In this document: piece after piece, positions 1 through 11,764 of the stretch | Layout: the number at the start of each line of letters is the position of its first letter | Numbering within the stretch: position 1 is the first letter of the stretch | DNA from: Limnephilus marmoratus | Lineage: Eukaryota > Arthropoda > Insecta > Trichoptera > Limnephilidae | DNA: 64,000 nucleotides | Direction of reading: 5' to 3' | Assembly (NCBI GenBank): GCA_917880885.1 | Contig: OU862907.1 | Span: 70,737,072-70,801,071 of the forward strand | Notes under the pieces: model-generated | What the model saw: the letters and a program-made list of their open reading frames with translations, nothing else | Database searches by the model: none | What the model was told of the DNA's origin: nothing | Translations under genes and position numbers: made by a program

Positions 1-1
1 G

Positions 2-484
2 GTGGAGCGCGGTGCTGATATTAATAAACGCTGTAAGAGAGGCGGGTCTGTTCTGATGTATGCGGCCAAGTGGGGAGAGTTACTAACTATAAAGTATCTT
101 GTTGAAAGAGGTGGTGATATCCATGATACAGATGTGTTAGGCCTGACTGTACTACATTACGCGGCACTAAAGGGACATCTCCCGGTAGTAGAATACTTCC
201 TGCAGCAGGGGATGGACCCTGACAGGGTAGACAGGGGGGGAGGGACCGCACTAACTGTGGCATCACAGTGTGAGAAGTGGGATGTGATGCGGCTGCTGCT
301 GGAGAGGGGAGTGGATGTTAATGCGGATGGAGGTGAAGCTCTTAGTGGTGCTATAATGCTTGGTGAATGGTCTATAGTGGAGGCTTTAATAAATAAAGGA
401 GCAGCCATTAAAGAAAGTCAAATAAAGTGGAATTTACGCGAATTTAAAGAAAAATATCCGAATTATGAATTTAAAAAAGAATAA
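2..484 (+). CDS. Ankyrin-repeat protein, 3' end (5' partial)
   Basis: An open frame enters from the left edge and runs 160 codons to a TAA. The residues show about four ankyrin repeats of roughly 33 residues: 'LMYAAKWGELLTIKYLVERG', 'TVLHYAALKGHLPVVEYFLQ', 'TALTVASQCEKWDVMRLLLE' and a degenerate last one 'LSGAIMLGEWSIVEALINKG'. Each has the usual A-A-x-x-G-x-x-x-V-x-x-L-L pattern and a GAD/GVDVN-type turn. It ends in a charged tail of about 24 residues. Ankyrin repeats mediate protein-protein binding; no catalytic domain is visible, so the function is unknown. No ATG is seen at the left edge, so this is probably the last exon of a longer gene. It converges on the MCC-like gene. An old mobile-element origin is not excluded because such genes are often multicopy in insects. 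Confidence 0.75.
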   Translation: MERGADINKRCKRGGSVLMYAAKWGELLTIKYLVERGGDIHDTDVLGLTVLHYAALKGHLPVVEYFLQQGMDPDRVDRGGGTALTVASQCEKWDVMRLLLERGVDVNADGGEALSGAIMLGEWSIVEALINKGAAIKESQIKWNLREFKEKYPNYEFKKE

Positions 485-549
485 TAATCAGCTTAACCCC
501 TCAAGTCTAGACAGTATAATATATTATCATGTATGTTTTATTTTATTTT

Positions 550-1375
550 TATATGAAAACTGCACAAGAGTCCCAACTGCTCCCGTTTGCAGGCGGTGAA
601 ACTACGGCATCATCAAGTTTGTGTATGTTGTGGGATTAAAAGTAGTGGGGAGGGGAAGGAGTTTTTTATCATTATTTTTTTAATGTAAATACTGCACAAG
701 AGTCCCAACTTCTACGCTGAAAGTAGTGGGGAGGAGAAGGAGATGGGAAAGAGGAAGGTTGGGAAGTACCTGGCTATTCAGATCTAGTCACTAAGCACGG
801 ATAAAGTCATTTCAAGCGACATTTCAATTCTGAATGGTGGTCTTACACCAGGGCGATACTGAGAGTATCTTCCGCAAAAAAACCTTACATTATTTTAAAT
901 GATTAAATTAAATTTATCTGAGATTTGAACCCTCCTCCGGATTGCTAGTCGAGAAGTTGAAAAGCAAACGTTGGGGAAGTACCTGGCTATTCGGCTCTAG
1001 TCACCAAACATGGCTAAAATCACTTCAAGCGACGTCTCAATTCTGAACGGTGGTTTCACACCAGAGCGATGCTGAGAGTATCATTCTCAAATAGACCTTG
1101 TATTAGAAAAAATGATTAAATTGTGAAAACACAAATCAATCTAAAAGAATGTATCTGCTCACGCCAGGATATGAACCCGCGACCTCCGGATTACTAGTCG
1201 AGAGCCTTGACCACGGAGGCCGTCTAAAGTTGAAAAGTCAAAATTGGGGAAGTACCTGGCTATTCAGTTCTGGTCAACAAACACGGCTAAAGCCGTTTCA
1301 AGCAATGTTTCTATTTTGAACGGTGGTCTTCACCAGGGCGATACTGAAAGTATTCTTCGTATATTATTTTTAATG
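550..1375 (-). repeat. Cluster of three tRNA-derived SINE copies (family A)
   Basis: Three degenerate copies of one sequence lie in a row (about 550-880, 960-1105, 1138-1350). Each carries 'agtacctggctattc' followed by 'cttcacaccagggcgatact' or a close variant. The third copy ends in a reverse-complement tRNA-like head (1158-1222) with a recognisable B box (GGTTCATATCC on the - strand). Further copies occur at 14,570-14,725, 30,180-30,360, 62,332-62,652 and, as fragments, near 12,530 and 63,300. Confidence 0.6.
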
Positions 1376-1379
1376 AATT

Positions 1380-2995
1380 AATTGTGAATTGTTAAACAAG
1401 GAGAAAACTTAGTGTTGTCTCTTTCTAATATAATATTAATATAAGGACTTGTCACTTGGTGACAGATATGGTACAACGTGTCACTTGGTGCCAGATATGG
1501 TACAACCTCTCTGATATTGATGTTTGGTGCTAAATATGTCACTTTGGGTTCTGTAGCCTGAAATGGAATGAAATTTTTCATAAAAATATGTTATCTTTAC
1601 AGTCGGGGGCGTCGCTACAATAGATATTGTGTACGGTGAGTAGGTACTTGTTGACTAGATCTGAATAGCCGGGTACTACCATAAAGTATCCTGTCTGGAG
1701 TGTAGTGGAGTGGAGCAAACTGGCGACATCAGTTTTGTTTGCTCTGGGAATAGATCTCCCTTCTAGGCATTATCCCCTCAGTGCTTTAAACTTAAACCAA
1801 ATCTGTCTAAACTCCCAACAGGACTGGCTTCAATTAAACTAACTATTTATTTAAAGCACTGAATAGACAACACACACTAGAAATGCCTTCCATGTAGATT
1901 TGAATGTCGCCCCTGACTTAATACCTTTTGGTTCTAGCCCATTTAGCACGCGCTCTGTCTCCCTTACACTTGCCTGACATTGTGTATATTGTCATCCCAT
2001 TTGAATTTCATCATTTTGATGTTCCACTGTTCCATATTTGAAATAAGGCGGAAATGTTTTTAGAATGGTTTTTGAGCAATTGTCAATTTAGGAATTTCAT
2101 TTGACAATCTCATTTCACTGAAATAAACATTAATATTTTATTAAACACATTACAGCTGTTAACCTAAACTAAGAACATTTCTCTTTTTACACATACCTAC
2201 TCGTACATGCCGCCAAAATTATATTGCATACAATATTTATTCATTCTTTTTAACTTCAAAACGAAAGCCATACATTGCTGGGTCTCGATAATCTGACAAT
2301 ATTTGACAATCTCTTACTACCATCACAGTAAGGGAGAAATGTTGCTTGTGCTGTGATGGAAGACTTAGCCAGTTGAGGGATTGAACTTACGACGGCCGGT
2401 CGGGAACCAGACGTGATGCCAACTCAGCCACTAATCGGTCTCCCCACATTATTATTTTGTGTTTTAGAGAATTTGTGTTATTTCAACTAGCGCTGACCGG
2501 TATAAATCACGGGATATTATAATTCCAATTGTGAAAAATAACCTATAAAAATAATTTTCTATTAAAATTTCATATTATAGTTAAATACCTACCTACTTTA
2601 TCACTTGTCTGAATTCCTCACATTATGAGCTCCAATGATGAAAATAACACTTAAATTCAAAGTAAATCCGTGATGTAGAGTTCATTAAACAAGAGTTAGG
2701 TACAGACAGACGCACAACCGGAATAAGTATGTTTGCTGATATAAGTTTAACTAACATAGTGCCCACTGACCATACAGAATTTTGAATTGATTCATTCACT
2801 TCATCTAGTACAGTAATATCCCCCCCCCCCCCCCGAATGAAGCGCCGTTAAGTGTTGACAATAAGTAAACAAATGTTCATCTTTATTTTGCAATTTTAAA
2901 AGATTTAGAAAGTGAGAACATTCTCCTCTTCCCAAGGTTTGTTTGTACAGCAACATTTTTACAACAAACACAGATATTACACTTTCATTTATATT
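1380..2995. other. Intergenic sequence without recognised gene
   Basis: AT-rich with many stops in all frames. It contains a short local duplication of 'gtcacttggtgacagatatggt'-like sequence near 1448-1505, a tRNA-like SINE fragment near 2340-2450, and a run of 14 C at about 2821-2834. No coding potential was recognised. Confidence 0.5.
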
Positions 2996-2998
2996 ATT

Positions 2999-3435
2999 AC
3001 TAGCTGGTACCCGGCATGCGTTGCTATGCCATTAAATAAAGAATTTTATTCTCCTGCGTGTCCTTTCCCATTCGTCCCGTTTCCCTTCCTCTCGTTCGTC
3101 CTCTTCCCCCGTTCCGCGAACCCCCTCCCGAGTTTCCCCTGCCCCTCTCTGGTTCCCCCCCCCCCTCCACCCAAGTTCCCCTCTTCCCTCCCGTATTCCA
3201 TACATTCAGTCCCGTTACATTCAGTTTTCAAACAGCTTGTGTGCCATCTTTTACAATTTTTTAATACAAATTTCATAATGCCAGAGCTCACCAGTAGTTT
3301 TATATAAACCTTGTCCTGACAATAACAAATACAAAAAAAGAATTGTCCAATTTGGTGTAGTCGTTCGGAAGTTATGCGCGAACATACATTTCGGCGATTC
3401 ATTTTTATTTACGTACAGAAGATACATGCACCAAT
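2999..3435 (+). repeat. RTE-tail-like dispersed repeat, family B
   Basis: Starts 'actagctggtacccggcatg' and ends with 'cggcgattcatttttattta'. The middle is a long C/T-rich stretch. The same sequence recurs at 8,935-9,330 (-), 25,100-25,310 (partial), 32,180-32,500 (-) and 32,676-33,115 (+). The ends resemble 3' tails of RTE-type non-LTR elements or SINEs that borrow them; this is inferred from pattern. Confidence 0.6.
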
Positions 3436-3780
3436 AACAATAATATAAAACAATACAAAAAATTATAGGTACTTCATTTTGTTTAAGATTAGGAAAATTC
3501 TTTGTTTGCACTTCACGCACGCATCACATTTATTTTATTTTATATTAAACCTTGCGCGGACCCCCTGACGTTGTTCAGGGACCCCCAACTCAATTTTAGT
3601 TTTCCACGGACCCCCTGCATGATCGTGAGGACCCCTGGGGGCAGTGGCGGATAGAGAGGGGCGCGGGGGGCGCGCCCCCCCCCCTTGCGCCCTCCCTAAA
3701 TATAAGAAAATCTTTCTTTAATCATTCGCTCTACATGTCTAAACCATCTAAGCGTCCCTTTTTAATCTTACTTATTACTT

Positions 3781-4060
3781 ACTAGCAGACCCGGCCACAC
3801 GTTGCTGTGGCTAACGAAACACAACGCCATTTACCCAACCTTTATAAAATCCACACCATCCGCTCGCCAGCTGCCCGCAGCCCGCTGCCCGTTGCCTAAA
3901 TTGAATATTTAAATTTCTCGGCTTTTCTCTACTATAATAAGCATTTATTATACATATAAACCTTCCTCTTAAATCACTCTATCTATTGGTGAAAACCGCA
4001 TGAAAATCTGTTGCGTAGTTTAAAAGATCTATGCACACATACATTTTGAGCGACTTCATT
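3781..4060 (+). repeat. RTE-tail-like dispersed repeat, family C
   Basis: Begins 'actagcagacccggccacac' and ends near 'gagcgacttcattttatgct'. Other copies: 14,915-15,198 (-), 19,630-19,915 (-) and 63,505-63,775 (+). It contains the phrase 'tattggtgaaaaccgcatga', common at 3' ends of insect RTE-type elements. Confidence 0.6.
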
Positions 4061-4174
4061 TTATGCTATGTAATGATGATGTTACCTACCACAAAACTTA
4101 AATTTCTGCTCATGTAATTTGGCACTTACCTATCTTATTAAAAAAAAAACTCAAAAATGTTCGCGATAAATGTT

Positions 4175-4842
4175 CTGTTCGCAATAAACTCGAAAACTAC
4201 TGAACGGATTTTCATGCGGTTTTCACCAATATATAGAGTATTTCGTGAGGAAGATTTAAGTATGTAATTTTTCAATGATTTGTGTAAATTGGTTGAAACA
4301 TAACGATAATTGTTAGAAGTGTCGGAAAAAAGTCCAGCCGGCTGGTAGCTTTCATCGAAAACGCTGCCTAATCCTTTTGGGATATAACAAAACAATTAAT
4401 GGTGGGATATTCCTCTTTTATAGATCTACAAAAAAGTCCGCGAAGGCATACATCTATCTTTTACGGATAGCTTACTATACACATTATATCTAATATGCAA
4501 TTGATAAGAATAATAAGATAAGAAGATAGAATGCGTATAGTAAGCTATCCGTAAAAGATAGATATATGCCATCGCGGACTTTTTTGTAGATCTATAAAAG
4601 AGGAATATTCCACCATGCGTTGTTTTGTTATATCCCAAAAGGATTAGGCAGCGTTTTCGATGAAAGCTACCAGGCGGCTGGAATTTTTCCGACACTTCTA
4701 ACAATTATCGTTATGTTTCAACCAATTTACACAAATCCTTGACAAATTACATACGTAAACCTTCCCCACGAAACACTCTATCTATTGGTGAAAACCGCAT
4801 GAAAATCCGTTCAGTAGTTTTCGAGTTTATCGCGAACAGACA
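4175..4842. repeat. Long inverted repeat with about 310-bp arms
   Basis: Left arm about 4175-4490, right arm about 4528-4842, separated by roughly 40 bases. The arms are near-complementary over their whole length; for example 'ggatagcttactatac' on the left answers 'gtatagtaagctatcc' on the right. The outer ends carry the RTE-like tail 'actcgaaaactactgaacgg', and a (gaca)n microsatellite follows. Two head-to-head copies of a retro-element tail would give this structure. Confidence 0.75.
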
Positions 4843-5189
4843 GACAGACAGACAGACAGAAAGACGGCGCGGGGGACTTTACTTTATAATATGTAGAGAT
4901 TACGCTTGCATCAGACTTGCATTCTTTTCATATTTTTCTCACACTGTCGTACATGGCTTTACCACACATACGCCGCAGGGATCTCAATTCTATAGCATTT
5001 AGTTCTTCCTCTGCCAGTTTCATTCTTCACTGCCATACATCATGGACTGCTAGCTTCGCTTCTTTCGACATTTTTTGTTAGCGCCAACGGCGTTCTGTCC
5101 TCCATAAATGCGGAGTTACCTGCATTTACCCTTCTTTCAATATCTCTATCAACCTTCGCATCTCTCGTAAACATACTTAGAAACGAAAT

Positions 5190-5336
5190 AATGGAAGGAA
5201 AAAGGTATGATAGGTGGTTAGGACTCTCTGGGTTAGTGTGTCCAGGAGAGATGGACGGATGAACCTTTCCCTCCCACTGTGATGCGAGGAAATGGGTAGA
5301 GGGATTCCTGCTGGAGAGGTTAAATGGTCTCCCTCA
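5190..5336 (-). repeat. Dispersed repeat E, split copy (left piece)
   Basis: Contains the repeated phrase 'gtgtccaggagagatggacg' and 'ggtctccctca', seen in all repeat E copies. The copy is interrupted at 5336 by a hAT-like element and resumes at 6676 ('accagtcctttccagcttgc'). Confidence 0.6.
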
Positions 5337-5659
5337 CAGTGGCGGCGTAAGGGGGGGGGCGGAGGGGGCGGTCCGCCCCGGGTACCAAGCACCAAGGGGT
5401 GACAACGACGACTCACTCGTACAGCTAAAGAATTCGCACAATAATAATCTCCCTCTATACATCTATACAAACACATCAATAAATAACTACCTACTCTTTT
5501 ATCTAGCTGCCTACAAACTAATATATCAAATTTTGAAACGCATCGCAACTATATTTTCATGTTTTTCAAATATAATTTCTAATTCCCTAAAATAATGAAT
5601 TCATGTTGCGCTTGGTCTGATCTTATACCGCGCGTAACATCGAGCGCGGTGGAAAATAT

Positions 5660-5815
5660 TAATGAAAAATGTAGATGTGTTCGTTAAACGACTATCAGAG
5701 ACAATATGGAGTGCTTGGAAGTGCTTAGAAACTTGGAAGCCACCAACATTTCTGCCCAAGAAGCAGTTCAATGGACTTCATTGGAGCTTCTCAAATTCAT
5801 TGTAAAATGAGGCTA
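5660..5815 (+). pseudogene. hAT transposase relic (TTF/ZMYM-type)
   Basis: One + frame reads '..VDVFVKRLSETIWSAW', then continues open to a TAA/TGA-rich stretch with 'LEATNISAQEAVQW'. The pattern L-S-E-T-x-W-S-A-x resembles the 'LSxTRWSAR' segment found near the middle of hAT-derived TTF-type zinc-finger proteins. The arginine expected before W is isoleucine here. It is short and broken, so it is a fossil of the host transposon. Confidence 0.45.
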
Positions 5816-5841
5816 CTCTGTGTTTAGCGCTATGTCTTAAG

Positions 5842-6016
5842 TCGATTACATTAAGCGAGTTTACAAGCTACTAGCCAGCATATTCACTATCTGCTAGTAA
5901 ACTTCTTCAGTGTAAAAATCCGCTAGTTAACTAATAATATTCTTACATTGAGCGAGTTCACTAGCAGTTAGTGAATACGCCGGCTAGTAGCTTGTGAACT
6001 CGCTCAATGTAATCGA
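5842..6016. mobile_element. Small inverted-repeat element (MITE-like, 175 bp)
   Basis: Starts 'tcgattacattaagcgag' and ends with its complement 'ctcgctcaatgtaatcga'. The arms continue as 'caagctactagcc' / 'ggctagtagcttg', giving about 35 nearly matched bases at each end. No coding sequence and no convincing target duplication were seen. Confidence 0.6.
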
Positions 6017-6239
6017 GGCTTGAGATTTTTTTTTTAAATATGTGTTTTGGTGGCTGCATATGAAAAAAGCTTTTCAGAATTAAAATTATTAAAATCTTAC
6101 TTAAGGTCCACAATGAGCCGACCGCAACTAACCAATCTATCGATTTTTTCAATTGAAAGAGAGACCGAAATAAAATTTGATAATGTGATCGAATATTTTA
6201 GTAAAATAAAGTCTCGTAAGCATGTTATGTTCAATTTGG

Positions 6240-6590
6240 GAGGCGGGAATGGGTACCGCCGCCCCGGGAACCTTTATTGGATAACCAACACCTCTGCCAT
6301 AGGTCACCCCTAGTGGTTCGCTACGTTTGGTGATTTATTATTATTTTTTTATTTATCAGGGTTTAGCAGGGGTGCCCGGGTTCATGGTATGAGGTGTGTT
6401 TAGGTCTGATGACCAGAACACACTGAACCCCAGATTCCTACCCACCCCTTAAACCCCTTTCCTTCCCAGAACCCTCCTCTCCTTCCTTTCCATAAAAAAC
6501 CCTCCACACAGCATCCCCAAAGATGACATAGGCCCTCAGAGAAATTACTTTCCTCAGGGCCTCCTGTGTGGAGCTCATGTAAAAAAAAAG
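6240..6590 (+). repeat. Dispersed repeat E copy
   Basis: Runs from 'ggtaccgccgccccgggaac' to 'ggcctcctgtgtggagctca'. Other copies: 5,190-5,336/6,676-6,860 (-), 14,095-14,545 (-), 15,757-16,135 (+), 22,380-22,640 (-), 22,760-23,120 (+), 36,020-36,190 (-), 48,930-49,035 and 57,965-58,028/59,090-59,400 (+). The family is about 0.4-0.7 kb with no open frame; its class is unknown. Confidence 0.6.
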
Positions 6591-7255
6591 TATTTGGTAT
6601 TTTATTTTAAGTAGGGGTGCTCAGTACAAAAGCGCCCCGGGTGCCAATCTACCCTACGCCGCCACTGCTCCCTCAACCAGTCCTTTCCAGCTTGCCACGC
6701 AGTACGTGGACAAACACATCCGCCGCTACCTTGAAAAACCACATCCCATGAACTCAGACATCCCTGCTAAGTCACCAAACTTAGCGATCCACTTGCGATG
6801 ACTTATAGCAGAGGTGTTGTTTATCCAATAAATAATTCCCGTGGCGGCGGTACCCACACTCGCCTCCTAAATTGAAACTTTTGCTTCATTCACATTCACA
6901 CATCGTTTCATGTAAAGGTACCCTTAACATGGCCCGACTCAAGTATTTGATTCACTTGATCGTGGAATGCAGCTCTACTGCTCCCTGTGGCCAGACAAGT
7001 TTTAAATGTGCGCTCCGCCAATCTTATATGTATTTATTAAAGTTAAAACTTCTTTAGCACCGTTGTGATTTGACAAACACATACATCTATATGTTTTAGC
7101 CTACGAGAGAATGAGATAGTACCTATAGTCGGTCTCCTCTTTGTGCGGTGCTTCGTATTCTACACACTGTTGGCTACTTTTCAGTTTTCTTAGGGATATC
7201 TTTAGCGCCCCCCCCCCCCCTTGAGTTTTTTTCTGTATCCGCCACTGCCTGGGGG

Positions 7256-8427
7256 TCCGTAAGAACCACTTTGGGAACCACTGAACTAGTACACAGGTGT
7301 TGGCTTTAAGGAATTTATCTTTTTATCAAAGGTTTAATTTAAACATATTTTAGTAAGATGTGGATAATGTAAAGATAGTCCGGCTGACGACAGCATACAT
7401 ACACACATACACACATACAGTCGCATTAAATGAATTAGTGTTGTGTTGTCATTAGGCTAGGGGTTTCACATATAAGCCGTTATCCGCAGGGTGTCCGCAT
7501 TTTGTTTATTGACCAAGACTAGAAGTATACTGGAGATTTGTATGAAGGTGATTTCGATAAAAAACAATAATTGGATAATTTGTAGAGCGCCATTTTTATG
7601 AAAAATCACCTCAAAGGTGCTGATAATATCTGACTTACGAAGAACGTAATCCTCAGTTTTCTTACTTAAGCAGTGACATTTTATTCCCACGGATTTGACC
7701 GGCGTCAATGTTTCCTGCCAATTAATTACTTTAGTGACAGTTCAATCAATGTATTGTATATACCTACTATACAATAATCTGAATGTTTAGTCACCCTATT
7801 ATATACGTACAGTGTGCGTGGTGCGTGTACTCTGATAGCGAGAGGATGAGATAGTATAATTGGTCTCCTCTTTGTGCTGTGCTTCGTAGCCTCTCTACTC
7901 TTGTCCACTTTAGTTTTCTGAAGGTTTCACTTCTACCGCCTGTGAATTGTTTGAACACTTTGTTTTTTTTTTTTAAATTGTTGCTCTAAAACCTATTTCA
8001 TTACCTAAACTAATATGTTTAAATAGATATTAAAATAAGTTTCCATGTTTCCTTCATCATATATATGTTTTCCTAATTCTAGTGATAGCAGTTTAATAAC
8101 AATGAATATTTTGACGGTAGTGTCGCGAATGTTAAAATATACTCCGTCCCAGAAGGACGGCAAACCAAGTTTCTTCCCGACCCCTTCAGGTTAAAAAGTA
8201 GATATTTGTAAGATTACATACAGTGTAAATAAGTTTATAAACAAATCCTTGTTTAAAACAATAACGCTGGTTATATGGAAGCATAGATCAAACAATCGTA
8301 TACAGAATTGAAACACAAACAGAGGTAATAACCCCCTCAGTATTCGGCACTTGGCACTCGGCACTCGGACCATATGGACCAGTTAAGATATGGATGTGTT
8401 ATTTGAACAAGCCTTGCACAAGGATTG
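7256..8427. other. Intergenic sequence, no gene recognised
   Basis: Holds the end of an older hAT-like element to about 7279, and a reverse-oriented LINE-type tail near 7545-7620 ('ggataatttgtagagcgcca'). Two related 'cctctttgtgc' segments occur near 7135 and 7868. The rest is AT-rich and stop-rich. Confidence 0.45.
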
Positions 8428-8435
8428 ATCTAGTG

Positions 8436-9758
8436 CAGCGATACTCAACCTGCGGCCCGCGGGCCGCATGCGGCCCGCCAAGCTTCTGTGTGCGGCCCTA
8501 ACCACTTTACCATCAGGAACTTGATTTAAAAAAAACTATCATTCTAAATTTCAAATATTCGATTCGATTCGATTTATAATCTTGAAATTCGTTTCGACTT
8601 TGACGCACAGATAGTGACACCCGAAAAGGATTGTCATTATGGTCCACATGATCTGGTACAAGAGTAAGGTACGTTGTTTAGATTTTCACGGCCAAAAGGT
8701 TTTTTTTTGTTATTTATTTTTGGGTGTTATGCCGTGTTGTGCTACCTCCCTCTTTAGCCAACGTTTCGGACAGCGTTACAGTGTCCATCATCAGGGCAGA
8801 TGTGTAAGAGTGTTGCTATTTACGCACGCTAGATTTATTCCAAAAAAACAAATATTTGACACACAAGTACGCGCGCAAATCTATAATATAAAAAATAATC
8901 GCTAAATGTGTTGCTAAGCGCACAACTTCCTAACGACTGCACCAAATTGGATAATTCTTTTTTTTGTGTTCGTTATTATCAGGACAAGGTTTATATAAAA
9001 CCACTAGTGAGCTCTGGCATTATGAAATTTGTATAAAAAAATTTGAATAGGTGGCACACGAGCTATTTGAAAACTGAATGTACCGGGACTGAATGTATGG
9101 AGTGCGGGAGGGTTGGAGAGAAACCAGGGAAAGGGGAGGAGAACCTGGGAGGGGGAGGTGAACTTGGGAGGGGAGGGGAGGCGGACTGGGAACGCGAGAG
9201 GGGAAGGGGACGCGGAAGAGAAAGGGGAGACGGAAGCGGAAAGAGACGAATGGTAAAGGACACGCAGTGAGAAACAATTTCCTTATTAAACGGCATAGTA
9301 ACGCATGCCGGGTACCAGCTAGTAATTTATAAATAAAAGTGCCACTTCTATAAACAACCGCACCAATTATAATACATAAAAACTGGTTAATGTCAATGGT
9401 TAGTCAGGTACCTACTAATTTTAGCAGCATTTCTTGCTGTCGTATAAAATACTATTTTGTTATTTTATAAATACGCATAATTAGGTAATTTTTCACAAAA
9501 ACGGCGCTCTACAAATTATCCAATTATTATTATTATTAATGGCGGAGTGTCTTAAAAATGCAATCGAAAAAAAATGTCCGACGAAAAGAGAGTGCTTCAA
9601 GACAAATGGGAAGAAGAATATTTTTTTTGTTGGAGGGGGGTGGGGGGGGGGGGGGGTTGATGATTTTTTTTTTCGTCTTACCAGTATAGTGTTGCGGCCC
9701 GCGTAACTTTACTAATACATGTATGTGGCCCGAAGAGAAAAAAGGTTGAGTATCGTTG
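8436..9758. mobile_element. hAT-like transposon (1.3 kb, non-autonomous)
   Basis: Left end 'cagcgatactcaacct' and the reverse complement of the right end 'caacgatactcaacct' match at 15 of 16 bases. The exact 8-bp duplication 'atctagtg' flanks it (8428-8435 and 9759-9766). 'tgcggcccgcgggccgc' just inside the left end is answered by 'gcggcccgcg' near the right end. No transposase frame remains. A family B repeat (8,935-9,330, -) is nested inside. Confidence 0.8.
8935..9330 (-). repeat. Dispersed repeat family B, minus orientation
   Basis: Reverse complement of the element at 2,999-3,435, ending 'catgccgggtaccagctagt'. It lies inside the hAT-like element at 8,436-9,758, so it inserted later. 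Confidence 0.65.
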
Positions 9759-9766
9759 ATCTAGTG

Positions 9767-11760
9767 AGACATACATACATAAATACATGCAGACATACTT
9801 ACATACATACATACACTTGAAAACAGCCCAATTTATCAAACGCAATACATGAAGCACAGTCATAAAGTGTTGAAACAACTGCTAACATATTAAGAAATTA
9901 AAACATATTATATTAAGTCTTTTTGAATATAACTCTTTATAAAGATTATTTTTCTGTTTCTATGGAGTTATATTATGTATGTGCCTGTTATTACTATAAA
10001 GACATGAAAACACACTTCTTTTATTTACTACATTTTATTAATTTATTGTCTATTGATGTGAGTGATTTTTTTGTTTATTTTTATGTTTTCTATTTATCAA
10101 TTGTTCAATACATGAATGTAGTACCTATCCTACATCTGATAATAATATGTATTATTGAGACATGAATACTGTTATTTGTATTTAATATTGTTCCCTTTTG
10201 TTTAATTCTATGTACAGTATAGTCTCTGTAATCCGAACCTACTATAATCCAAACCACCATGCCCGGTATATCAGTAGCTGCATATCCTCGCTAAGTGTGG
10301 GATTCCTCGCTCAAATTTAAGCAGGCTAATCCTTGATAAGCCGCAAACTAGTTAATCTTTTAAACACCGGGGCGTTAGCAGTGACGCATGTTAAATTTGA
10401 CCGTTACGTAAATTGTTAAAATCATTTTCCTTATATCTTTCCTATTTCGAATTCTAAGGTAAAATTTTTAACTTGGCTTGACTTGATTTATGTAAAATTG
10501 TTATTGTAGTACCTTCTTTGGTAGTGTTTTCGGTCCCAAAATGAGATCAATTAACATATTTGGATTGCTAAAAGAGCCAAGAAATTGTTGAGTTATATTC
10601 TAAACATCTCCAAGGATTTATAAAGTTTATATAAAATATAAATATTGTTAGTATCTCTAACTAGAAGCCTCCTAGAATATAATTCTCCAATATCTGTCTC
10701 CTTATGGAAACCATAATTAATACTGTTGAAAGAGTTCAACGCTAATTTATAAAAAGCGTTGATTTAAAATTTATAATTCTGTTGAATTTTTCAACATATT
10801 ATTTGGTTTTGCTCCAATGAGATTGTTTTAATAAAGGTAGAAGAATATGAATTGATGTTGCATGTTTATTTAAAAGTATAAATAAATTGTTGGACAGCCA
10901 TGAAATCCTAACGTAAATGTTGCTTTATCGTGTATAGTTGATACTAACTAGGAATTGTTGTCTGTATCAGGGCTCTTGAGGTGATTTTTCATGAAAACGG
11001 CGCTATATAAATTATCCAAATAATATTATTAATATATTGTTGTGACAATAATACAAGCTTGTGTCATGTAATTCTGCTATAAATAGATGACACTGTTGGT
11101 GCAGCATATGCTAATATAGTCAATATGCCCTTGTTCGGGGCTGTGTTGAAATAACATAAGGTTTTACTCCTGAAACACAACAACAGTTTTGCAGACCTAA
11201 CTTTAGCATTACTTCTGTTACTCTTTCTGTTGTTCGCCATATTATTAATAACATTTCTATTAAACTTTTATTTCAACCACTTCTATAAGCACATCATTAT
11301 TCATGTTTATTATAATTTGTTAACTGCCATTATGTTTTATTTTATATAATTTGTCTGATATGTTTACTTTGGAGTTGTTTGCATTGTGTTACTTTCCTTT
11401 GTTATTATTACATATTTGTTCTTATTCTACTGCTCTATTCTGCTGTTATTTTACTGTTGTAATTTCTGTAACAATATTAAATTACCTGAACACAGTTTTG
11501 ATAGTTATTTAGAATATGACAGGCTATTAGGTTAGCTGCCATTGCTCTAAAATCAAATCAACAATATGATATTAGCGATGAGGAACTAAATTATTATTTA
11601 CCAGATGAAAGGGAAAAATAATTAAATTGTAAACAATTATTTGTAAATATGTATTGAACATTGTAAAAAATAAACATGTGTCTTGAAATATCTTGTTTTT
11701 TATTATATTTATGTATTTGTTGCTTTGATATTCCTATTTTCCAACACAACTATCTGTCAT
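9767..11760. other. Long AT-rich intergenic stretch
   Basis: No coding sequence recognised. LINE-type 3' tails of the pattern 'gaggtgatttttcatgaaaa' followed by 'ggcgct...aattatccaa' occur at 10,977-11,030 (and at 9,490-9,540 inside the preceding element). A short cata microsatellite lies at 9,770-9,815. Confidence 0.45.
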
Positions 11761-11764
11761 ATAA

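Larger units (their letters stand above)
5337..6667. mobile_element. Second hAT-like transposon nested inside the first
   Basis: Left end 'cagtggcggcgtaagg' and reverse complement of the right end 'cagtggcggcgtaggg' are inverted repeats. The 8-bp duplication 'ctccctca' flanks both ends (5329-5336 and 6668-6675). It interrupts a repeat E copy, whose two halves resume exactly at these points. It holds a transposase relic, a 175-bp inverted-repeat element and another repeat E copy. Confidence 0.75.
3642..7247. mobile_element. hAT-like DNA transposon (3.6 kb) with 8-bp target duplication
   Basis: The left end 'cagtggcggatagaga' and the reverse complement of the right end 'cagtggcggatacaga' form terminal inverted repeats. 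Both sides are flanked by the exact 8-bp duplication 'cctggggg' (3634-3641 and 7248-7255). An 8-bp duplication with CAGTGG-type ends is characteristic of hAT. The interior is filled with later insertions (family C repeat, a large palindrome, repeat E and another hAT). No intact transposase remains. It sits within sequence that ends 'gggaaccactgaactag' near 7279, which looks like the end of an older hAT. Confidence 0.7.

Noticed and set aside
9020..9296. Overlapping open frames rich in P, S, R or G near 3,046-3,402, 9,020-9,296 and 32,175-33,005
   Set aside because: They fall in the C/T-rich middle of family B repeats and are open only because of biased composition.
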